NCBI GenBank assembly: GCA_034927685.1 | Contig: JAYFPO010000033.1 | Location: 1-10,656, forward strand | DNA from: RGIG3159 sp034927685 | Lineage (GTDB): Bacteria > Bacillota > Clostridia > Oscillospirales > Oscillospiraceae | Direction: 5' to 3' | DNA: 10,656 nucleotides | Shown here: one piece after another, positions 5,474 to 10,656 of the stretch | How positions within the stretch are numbered: the first letter of the stretch is position 1 | How the letters are laid out: every line of letters begins with the position of its first letter | The notes under the pieces: model-generated | Seen by the model: the letters and a program-made list of their open reading frames with translations, nothing else | Databases searched by the model: none | What the model was told of the DNA's origin: nothing | Program-made: the position numbers and the translations under genes

Positions 5474-7239
5474 TTCTTCAGGCGTTGGTCGATTATTATG
5501 AGGCGCTCGCACAAAAAGGAGAGATTGCCCGGCCCGGCTGGGCGAAAGTGAAGGTCTCCTATGCCCTTGAAATTGATGAGGACGGCCAGCTTTTGCAGGT
5601 GCATCCGCTGAAAACAGAGGTCGAGGGAAGCAAAAAGGCAAAGCCGAGAGAGATGATGCTGCCAGCTCCCATCGTGAGAACGGCCGGAATCGGCGCAAAT
5701 TTTCTTTATGACAACGCGGCGTATCTGCTGGGTATTGACGGAAAAGGAAATCCGGCAAGAGCGGCCAAGTGCTTCGAGGAGGCAAAAAACCTGCACAAAT
5801 CTCTGCTTGGTGGACTTGCTGACCCCTTTGCAAAGGCAATCTGCAACTATTTTGAAAACTGGGAGATTTCGTGTGCCCGGGAGAATGTCGAAGTTTCAAA
5901 ATATGTTGAGGATATCGAAAAAGGCTCCAATTTAGTCTTTATGATGGACGGGGCATACCCCTGTGAAAACAAAGCTCTTTCGCAGGCATGGCAGACGCAT
6001 TATGACTGTGAAGACGGGGAAGGGGCCAAGATGCGGTGCCTGATTACCGGAGAGGAAATTGTGCCGGGTTCCATCCATCCATCGATTAAGGGCGTTTGGG
6101 GTGCGCAGTCCAGCGGCGCGACGCTTATCTCCTTCAACGCGCCGGCATACTGTTCCTATCACCGAGAGCAAAACAGCAACGCCCCTGTCGGCAAATACGC
6201 GGCGTTTGCCTACACGACCGCGCTGAACCATCTTCTCGCCGAGAAAGGGCACGTCAAGCGGATGGGAGACACCACGCTCGTCTACTGGGCCGAAGACGCA
6301 GAACCGGTCTATCAGGACGCGTTTTCCAGCTTTCTCGACGGCGGGAACGCGGAGAATCCTATGACCGATGGGGATATGGACAGCTATATGGACGCGATCT
6401 CCAAGGGAAATGCGGCCGACTGGGGCGGCATCCCGCTCAACCCGGCCAATCGCTTTTACGTCCTCGGCCTTGCGCCGAACGCGGCCCGGCTTTCCGTCCG
6501 CTTTTTCCTGCGCGACGAGTTCGGCGGCTTTGTCGGGCATATTCAGGAGCATTACAAGAACCTTGAAATTGTGTCGGACAACCGGAGCAGGTTTCAAAAT
6601 ATTCCCGTGTGGGCGCTCCTTCATGAGACGGTGAACGAAAAATCCAACGACAAATCTTCCTCTCCGCAGATGACCGGCGACACGCTGCGCGCGATCCTGA
6701 CGGGCGGAAGATACCCCGCGACGCTGTATCAGCGGACGCAGCTTCGTATCAAGGCCGAGCGAACCATCACCCGCGGACGGGCCGCCATCATCAAGGCTTA
6801 TCTGATTCGAAATACCGATGTGGAAAACTATAAGGGGGCATTACAAGTGGAGCTGAACGAGCGCACGACCTATCAGCCGTATGTTCTGGGGCGGCTGTTC
6901 TCTGTTGCGGAAGCCATTCAGGAAAAAGCCAGCGGCGTTACCACGATCAAGGACAGGTATTTTTCGTCGGCCGGCACGACACCCGCCGTTGTATTTCCGA
7001 TCATTCTGAAATTGGCCGAAACGCACCTGAAAAAATTGGACGGCGGGATGCGCGTTTACTACGCAAAGCAGCTCGGCGAGCTTGTCGGGCTGATCCGGGA
7101 GAGCTATCCGAAGCACTACGGTCTCTATGAGCAGGGAATCTTCCAGCTTGGCTATTATCATCAGACGCAAAAACGGTACGAAAAGAAAGAAAAGCCCGAA
7201 AACACCGCAAACACCGAAGAAAACAAGGAGGGAAAATAA
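5470..7239 (+). CDS. cas8c: CRISPR-associated protein Cas8c (Csd1), large Cascade subunit
   Basis: Cas8c is the large subunit of the type I-C Cascade; in the family it recognises the PAM and helps recruit Cas3. The 589-residue length is typical. Family hallmarks are the N-terminal MILQALVDYYEALA, the block MRCLITGEE at 188-196, IHPSIKGVWGAQSSGATLIS just after it, SFNAPAY (221-227), and NAPVG (237-241) before ALNHLL. The C-terminal part (from about residue 460: YVLGRLFSVAEAIQ, IKDRYFSSAG, LGYYHQTQKRYEKK) matches the region that is also made separately as the small subunit Cas11c in this subtype. The last 20 or so residues are a charged, low-complexity tail (EKKEKPENTANTEENKEGK). The ATG overlaps the cas5c TGA as ATGA, so translation is coupled. 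The stop is one base before the cas7c ATG. Confidence 0.95.
   Translation: MILQALVDYYEALAQKGEIARPGWAKVKVSYALEIDEDGQLLQVHPLKTEVEGSKKAKPREMMLPAPIVRTAGIGANFLYDNAAYLLGIDGKGNPARAAKCFEEAKNLHKSLLGGLADPFAKAICNYFENWEISCARENVEVSKYVEDIEKGSNLVFMMDGAYPCENKALSQAWQTHYDCEDGEGAKMRCLITGEEIVPGSIHPSIKGVWGAQSSGATLISFNAPAYCSYHREQNSNAPVGKYAAFAYTTALNHLLAEKGHVKRMGDTTLVYWAEDAEPVYQDAFSSFLDGGNAENPMTDGDMDSYMDAISKGNAADWGGIPLNPANRFYVLGLAPNAARLSVRFFLRDEFGGFVGHIQEHYKNLEIVSDNRSRFQNIPVWALLHETVNEKSNDKSSSPQMTGDTLRAILTGGRYPATLYQRTQLRIKAERTITRGRAAIIKAYLIRNTDVENYKGALQVELNERTTYQPYVLGRLFSVAEAIQEKASGVTTIKDRYFSSAGTTPAVVFPIILKLAETHLKKLDGGMRVYYAKQLGELVGLIRESYPKHYGLYEQGIFQLGYYHQTQKRYEKKEKPENTANTEENKEGK
6847..7239 (+). CDS. cas11c: Internal start within cas8c: probable small subunit Cas11c
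   Basis: Type I-C Cascade is known to need a small Cas11 subunit made from an internal translation start in cas8c (established for the subtype). Here an AAGGGGG run at 6832-6838 is followed 8 bases later by an in-frame GTG at 6847. Starting there gives a 130-residue product that begins (M)ELNERTTYQPYVLGRLFSV and shares the stop of cas8c. The length and position fit the known internal products. In Cascade it would form the belly filament contacting the non-target strand. The ribosome site and frame are directly visible; that it is used is inferred. No ATG lies close by in this frame with an equally good site. Confidence 0.6.
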   Translation: MELNERTTYQPYVLGRLFSVAEAIQEKASGVTTIKDRYFSSAGTTPAVVFPIILKLAETHLKKLDGGMRVYYAKQLGELVGLIRESYPKHYGLYEQGIFQLGYYHQTQKRYEKKEKPENTANTEENKEGK

Positions 7240-7240
7240 T

Positions 7241-8131
7241 ATGTCAGAGCCCATCAAAAACCGCTATGAATTCGTGATCCTGTTTGATGTTGAAAACGGC
7301 AACCCCAACGGCGACCCCGACGCGGGCAACATGCCGCGCATCGACCCGGAGACGAATCTCGGCATCATCACCGACGTCTGCCTGAAACGCAAAATCAGGA
7401 ACTATGTCGAAACCGTCAAGGAGGACCAGGAAGGCTACCGGATCTACATCAAGGACCGCGTTCCGCTCAACAGGAGCGATCTGGAGGCATATGCCCATGT
7501 TGGTACCGATGGAAAAAACGTCGGCGAGGCAAAGAAAAAGGATGATAAGCTCGACGAAAAAATCCGGGATTTTATGTGTAAGAACTTTTTTGACATCCGC
7601 ACCTTCGGCGCGGTGATGACCACCTTTGTCAAGGCGTCGCTGAACTGCGGACAGGTGCGCGGCCCGGTTCAGCTCGGCTTTGCCAGAAGCATTGAGCCGA
7701 TTATCCCGCAGGAGATCACCATTACCCGCGTCGCGATTACCACGGTAGAGGACGCGGGCAAAAAAAGTACGGAGATGGGCCGCAAGTATATCGTCCCCTA
7801 TGGCCTCTATCGCTGCGAGGGATACATTTCCGCAAACCTGGCCCGCAAGACCACGGGCTTTTCCGAGGATGACCTTGCCCTGCTCTGGGAGGCGATTCTA
7901 AACATGTTCGAGCATGACCATTCCGCCGCGCGCGGGAATATGGCGGTGCGCGAGCTGCTGGTGTTCCGGCACGACAGCGAGTTGGGCAACGCCCCCGCGC
8001 ACAAGCTGTTTGAAAGCATCTGCATCGCGCGAAAAGACGGCGTCGAGGTCCCGAGAAGCTATACGGACTACGAGGTGGCAATCGACGAAACGGCGATTCC
8101 CGCCGGCGTGACATTGACGCGCATGGGGTAA
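7241..8131 (+). CDS. cas7c: CRISPR-associated protein Cas7c (Csd2), Cascade backbone
   Basis: Cas7c polymerises along the crRNA spacer and forms the backbone of the type I-C Cascade. The 296-residue protein has the Csd2/Csh2 signature near the start: RYEFVILFDVENGNPNGDPD (residues 8-27), then GIITDVCLKRKIRNYV (41-56). It also has FDIRTFGAVMT (117-127) and GQVRGPVQLGFARSI (137-151), and a C-terminal block with AARGNMAVRELLVF. The start is fixed by AAGGAGGG at 7225-7232 with a 1-base gap after the cas8c stop. This is the strongest ribosome binding site in the operon, in keeping with Cas7 being needed in several copies per complex. The gene ends ATG GGG TAA. The open cas4 frame already runs through this end in the -1 frame. 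Confidence 0.96.
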   Translation: MSEPIKNRYEFVILFDVENGNPNGDPDAGNMPRIDPETNLGIITDVCLKRKIRNYVETVKEDQEGYRIYIKDRVPLNRSDLEAYAHVGTDGKNVGEAKKKDDKLDEKIRDFMCKNFFDIRTFGAVMTTFVKASLNCGQVRGPVQLGFARSIEPIIPQEITITRVAITTVEDAGKKSTEMGRKYIVPYGLYRCEGYISANLARKTTGFSEDDLALLWEAILNMFEHDHSAARGNMAVRELLVFRHDSELGNAPAHKLFESICIARKDGVEVPRSYTDYEVAIDETAIPAGVTLTRMG

Positions 8132-8166
8132 CGTTTGAGGAGGAGGACTTCCTCCAGCTTTCCGGC

Positions 8167-8778
8167 TTGCAGCACTTTTTGTTCTGCCGGCGGCAGTGGG
8201 CGCTGATCCATATTGAGAACCTCTGGGCGGAAAACCTCCGCACCACGGACGGCAATCTGATGCATGAGCGCACACACAACGAAAGCCTCTCCGAAAAACG
8301 CGGCGATGGTATCATCACGCGGGGTATGAGCATTTTTTCGCGCACGCTCGGCATTTCCGGCAAATGCGACGTGCTGGAATTTCACCGGGACGGCGGCGGC
8401 GTTCCGATCAACGGCTGGGACGGGCGATGGCTCCCATTTCCGGTGGAGTATAAGCGGGGAGAGCCGAAGCAGGGCAACTGCGACACCGCGCAGCTCTGCG
8501 CCCAGGCCATGTGCCTTGAGGAAATGCTTTGCTGCAAAATTCCCGGCGGGGCCCTATTTTACGGCGAAACGCGGCGAAGATTGCCTGTCGAATTTACTGC
8601 CGAGCTTCGCAGCGCGGTGACGGACGCGCTCACGGAAATGCACGAGCTGTATCAGCGGGGCAGCACGCCGAAGGGGAGACCGACAAAAAGCTGCAACGCC
8701 TGTTCCATGAAAGAGCTATGCCTGCCGGCGCTGCTGAAACGCCGCTCCGTGACAGAATACATGGAGGAAAGCCTATGA
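8167..8778 (+). CDS. cas4: CRISPR-associated exonuclease Cas4 (start uncertain)
   Basis: Cas4 is a RecB-family nuclease with an iron-sulfur cluster that trims and orients PAM-bearing prespacers for Cas1-Cas2. The sequence shows the first cluster cysteine C7 (FLFCRRQWALIHIE), H33 (LMHERTH), the catalytic D68 (GKCDVLEF) and E94-x-K96 (VEYKRG), and C-terminal cysteines C176, C179 and C185 (SCNACSMKELC). All expected residues are present. The start is a problem: the first ATG, GTG or TTG in this frame is TTG 8167, yet the family-like block FEEEDFLQLSG is encoded upstream from about 8134. The frame is open back to 8014. An ATT at 8113, a -1 shift from the end of cas7c, or a sequence error are the alternatives. 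A GAGGAGGAGG run sits at 8137-8146. The 3' end overlaps cas1 by 4 bases. Confidence 0.88.
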   Translation: MQHFLFCRRQWALIHIENLWAENLRTTDGNLMHERTHNESLSEKRGDGIITRGMSIFSRTLGISGKCDVLEFHRDGGGVPINGWDGRWLPFPVEYKRGEPKQGNCDTAQLCAQAMCLEEMLCCKIPGGALFYGETRRRLPVEFTAELRSAVTDALTEMHELYQRGSTPKGRPTKSCNACSMKELCLPALLKRRSVTEYMEESL

Positions 8779-9806
8779 GAAAGCTCCTCAACACGTTGTT
8801 TGTGACCACGGAAGACGCTTATTTGGCTTTAGACGGAGAAAATGTTGTCATTTCGCATGAAAAAGAAGAGCTTGCCCGTTTCCCTCTGCACGCGCTCGAG
8901 GGCATCGTCGCGTTCACCTATGCCGGAGCAAGCCCTGCCCTCATGGGGGCCTGCGCGAAACGAGATGTGAATCTCTGCTTTTGCACCCCGAACGGTCGCT
9001 TCCTTGCCAGAGCGGTCGGCGAAGCAAACGGCAATGTTCTGCTGCGGAGAATGCAGTACCGCTGTGCGGACGACCCAAACCAAAGCTGCAGGATCGCCCG
9101 CAACATGATCTTCGGCAAGGTGTTCAACTGCCGCTGGAGTATAGAACGAACCATCCGCGATAACGGGATGCGAGTCGAACTTGAAAAGCTCAAAAGCGCT
9201 TCCGAACTGCTGAAAAATACATTGCCGGAGATCACGAACGCCGAATCGCTGGACAGCCTGCGCGGGCTGGAGGGCGGAGCTGCCACCGTGTATTTCTCGG
9301 TGCTTGACGCGATGATTCTGAACAACAAGGATGAGTTTTACTTCAGGGGGCGAAGCCGCCGTCCGCCGCTCGACAAAATGAACGCGCTTTTGTCCTTTCT
9401 CTATGTGCTGCTCGCAAACGACTGCGCTTCCGCCCTTGGAAGTGTCGGACTGGATCCCTATGTCGGGTTTCTTCACCGCGACCGTCCGGGCAGAAACTCG
9501 CTCGCGCTGGACCTGATGGAGGAGCTGCGTCCCTGCTTTGCCGACCGGTTTGTGCTTTCGCTGATCAACAACAAAGCGGTCGGCGCGGGCGATTTTGAAG
9601 AGCGCGAGAGCGGCGCGGTTTTCATGACCGACGATGCCCGAAAAGCCATCATCAAAGCATGGCAGGAGCGCAAGCGCGATATCATCACGCACCCGTACCT
9701 CAAGGAAAAAATACCCTGGGGGCTTGTGCCGTATGTTCAGGCGCTTCTGCTCGCAAGGTACTTCAGGGACGATCTGGAAGCGTACCCGCCGTTTCTGTGG
9801 AAGTAG
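8775..9806 (+). CDS. cas1: CRISPR-associated endonuclease/integrase Cas1 (type I-C)
   Basis: Cas1 is the integrase that, with Cas2, inserts new spacers at the leader end of the array. The 343-residue length is typical for type I-C. The N-terminal beta domain (MRKLLNTLFVTTEDAYLALD) is followed by the all-alpha catalytic domain. The metal-binding residues are visible: E166 in LRGLEGGAAT, H234 in GFLHRDRPGR, and D246/E249 in ALDLMEELRP. The ATG at 8775 overlaps the cas4 stop as ATGA and matches the usual family N-terminus. A longer in-frame reading from 8529 would run in cas4 antiframe sequence and is not credible. The stop lies 8 bases before the cas2 start. Confidence 0.97.
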   Translation: MRKLLNTLFVTTEDAYLALDGENVVISHEKEELARFPLHALEGIVAFTYAGASPALMGACAKRDVNLCFCTPNGRFLARAVGEANGNVLLRRMQYRCADDPNQSCRIARNMIFGKVFNCRWSIERTIRDNGMRVELEKLKSASELLKNTLPEITNAESLDSLRGLEGGAATVYFSVLDAMILNNKDEFYFRGRSRRPPLDKMNALLSFLYVLLANDCASALGSVGLDPYVGFLHRDRPGRNSLALDLMEELRPCFADRFVLSLINNKAVGAGDFEERESGAVFMTDDARKAIIKAWQERKRDIITHPYLKEKIPWGLVPYVQALLLARYFRDDLEAYPPFLWK

Positions 9807-9814
9807 GTGAGTTC

Positions 9815-10105
9815 GTGCTTGTTTTAATCACTTACGATGTCAATACGGAGGACGCAGCAGGAAGAAAAAGGCTCCGGCTGATTGCCAGGCAATGTGTCAA
9901 CCACGGTCAGCGTGTGCAGAATAGCGTGTTCGAATGCCTTTTGGACGCGTCTCAGGCGCAGGTTTTCAAGCATAAGCTATGCGCCATCATGGACAAGGAA
10001 AAGGACAGCCTGCGGTTTTACTATCTGGGAAATCGATACGAAACCAAAATTGAGCACTTCGGTGCGAAGGAAAGCTATGACCCGGAGGGCACACTGATGG
10101 TCTAG
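9815..10105 (+). CDS. cas2: CRISPR-associated protein Cas2
   Basis: Cas2 dimers bridge two Cas1 dimers in the spacer-integration complex. The 96-residue product starts MLVLITYDVNTED, with the conserved acidic residue D8 at the end of the first ferredoxin-fold strand, and continues with RKRLRLIARQCVNHGQRVQ and NSVFECLLD, typical of the family. The start is GTG at 9815, with a weak GGTGAG just upstream. A second in-frame GTG at 9797 inside cas1 would add MEVGEF, which is less like the family. The gene closes the operon. Its stop codon is the first step of the stem-loop at 10105-10146 that precedes the CRISPR leader. Confidence 0.96.
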   Translation: MLVLITYDVNTEDAAGRKRLRLIARQCVNHGQRVQNSVFECLLDASQAQVFKHKLCAIMDKEKDSLRFYYLGNRYETKIEHFGAKESYDPEGTLMV

Positions 10106-10146
10106 TGCGAAGTGGAAGCGATCATGGTTTCCCGGGGACTTCGCAC
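10105..10146 (+). repeat. Stem-loop at the cas2 stop codon
   Basis: GTGCGAAGT (10105-10113) pairs perfectly with ACTTCGCAC (10138-10146) around a 24-base loop containing GATCATGGTTTCCCGGGG. The stem starts at the last base of the cas2 stop. There is no U-tract directly after it. From memory, similar GTGCGAA/TTCGCAC stems with an ATCATG-and-CCCGGG-like loop follow cas2 in other type I-C loci. That recollection is unchecked. Possible roles are mRNA 3' protection, transcription termination before the array, or a regulatory RNA. Confidence 0.6.
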
Positions 10147-10265
10147 CGGAAAAAGCGCCATATTTTATGGCGTGCTCTGGTTTTTGAATACCGGATTCAC
10201 AAAATTTGCTTAGTTTATTGTGCAGGTAGCACGGGATTCCGTATATATTCCTGTGCATATTTGCC
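10106..10265 (+). promoter_or_regulatory. CRISPR leader region between cas2 and the array
   Basis: These 160 bases separate cas2 from the first repeat and should hold the array promoter and the Cas1-Cas2 integration signals. The left third is taken by the stem-loop at 10105-10146 and a second hairpin, CGCCATA-TTT-TATGGCG (10156-10172), with a T5 run 8 bases later (10181-10185). The right part is AT-rich, as leaders are, with a possible -10 TATATT at 10244-10249 but no good -35 at the right distance, and a small GTGC(5)GCAC repeat at 10220-10232. No ORF fits here. Confidence 0.7.
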
Positions 10266-10656
10266 GTCGCTCCCCGCACGGGGAGCGTGGATTGAAACTT
10301 TTTATTGGGCGGATGAATATTGCATGATATCGGTCGCTCCCCGCACGGGGAGCGTGGATTGAAACATTACCACCCCGCTGATGCCTCTATTGGTCTGTAG
10401 GTCGCTCCCCGCACGGGGAGCGTGGATTGAAACTATACAGTGATCCTTTTAATGCAACAATATATTCGTCGCTCCCCGCACGGGGAGCGTGGATTGAAAC
10501 AGCTTACGACGAACAAACTGACAGCGTTAATATGGTCGCTCCCCGCACGGGGAGCGTGGATTGAAACGACTACTCCGTCATTGCGCCGTACATCCAATCG
10601 AGTCGCTCCCCGCACGGGGAGCGTGGATTGAAACAAATAGGCGTGCTATACTGGTA
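10266..10656 (+). CRISPR. Type I-C CRISPR array, six repeats visible, continues past the window
   Basis: Six identical 33-bp repeats begin at 10266, 10333, 10401, 10468, 10535 and 10602. Each starts GTCGCTCCCC and ends TGGATTGAAAC. The repeat folds as CGCTCCCC-GCAC-GGGGAGCG, an 8-bp stem with a 4-base loop, the form cut by Cas5c. Cutting at the 3' base of the stem would leave the 11-base handle TGGATTGAAAC. The five complete spacers are 34, 35, 34, 34 and 34 bases, all different; a sixth is cut off by the window end at 22 bases. The ATTGAAAC end and the leader next to cas2 show transcription on the plus strand, with the newest spacer nearest cas2. No repeat variation means the trailing, degenerate end lies further on. 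I cannot tell what the spacers target. Confidence 0.98.

Noticed and set aside
5033..5899. 288-codon minus-strand ORF over cas5c and cas8c
   Set aside because: It is a shadow of GC-rich coding sequence, rich in R, P, S and H, lying opposite two clearly recognised cas genes.
8529..8774. Extension of cas1 upstream to 8529
   Set aside because: It would overlap the conserved C-terminal cysteine cluster of cas4 in another frame. The ATG at 8775 gives the normal family N-terminus and an ATGA overlap.
10433..10636. Open frames through the array on both strands, with repeated peptides such as FNPRSPCGER, SIHAPRAGSD and FQSTLPVRGA
   Set aside because: These are translations of the CRISPR repeat in its frames, a well-known source of false proteins in databases. 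They are not genes.
1..10656. Insertion sequences, toxin-antitoxin pairs, anti-CRISPR or other accessory defence genes
   Set aside because: I looked for transposase-like proteins, terminal inverted repeats and small paired ORFs. Everything coding is accounted for by the sigma operon and the type I-C genes.

Overview
The window carries a complete type I-C CRISPR-Cas locus on the plus strand, next to a divergently transcribed two-gene ECF sigma factor/anti-sigma operon on the minus strand. Strong AGGAGG-type ribosome binding sites, clostridial-style protein sequences, the zinc-finger anti-sigma architecture and GC-rich codons suggest a moderately GC-rich member of the Clostridia (Oscillospiraceae/Ruminococcaceae-like). 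That placement is inference from composition and family resemblance only.

Layout. Bases 1-305 hold no recognised gene, but contain a long GC-rich hairpin and a doubtful 67-codon ORF. Bases 306-1652 (minus) encode a membrane anti-sigma factor. It overlaps by 11 bases an ECF sigma factor gene at 1642-2124 (minus). Bases 2125-2650 form a dense divergent regulatory region. It holds an imperfect 12-bp inverted repeat upstream of the sigma gene, a minus-strand intrinsic terminator with no obvious gene ahead of it, two copies of a CAAGGATC-containing motif, a consensus-like plus-strand promoter (TTGCTT-17-TATAAT), a plus-strand hairpin-terminator leader that looks like an attenuator, and a perfect 16-bp palindrome just before cas3.

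The CRISPR part runs cas3 (2651-4792), cas5c (4820-5473), cas8c (5470-7239), cas7c (7241-8131), cas4 (8167-8778, true start uncertain), cas1 (8775-9806) and cas2 (9815-10105). A leader of about 160 bp follows, then an array of six identical 33-bp repeats (10266-10634) that continues past the window end. Genes are tightly spaced or overlap (ATGA overlaps at cas5c/cas8c and cas4/cas1), so this is one operon. Cas5c cuts pre-crRNA. Cas5c, Cas8c, Cas7c and an internally translated Cas11c (candidate GTG start at 6847, inside cas8c, with its own Shine-Dalgarno) form Cascade. Cas3 is the recruited nuclease-helicase. Cas1, Cas2 and Cas4 acquire spacers.

I found no clearly new protein system. The points most worth a second look are the attenuator-like RNA between the promoter and cas3, the missing standard start codon at the 5' end of cas4, the hidden cas11c start, and the conserved-looking stem-loop fused to the cas2 stop codon in front of the CRISPR leader.
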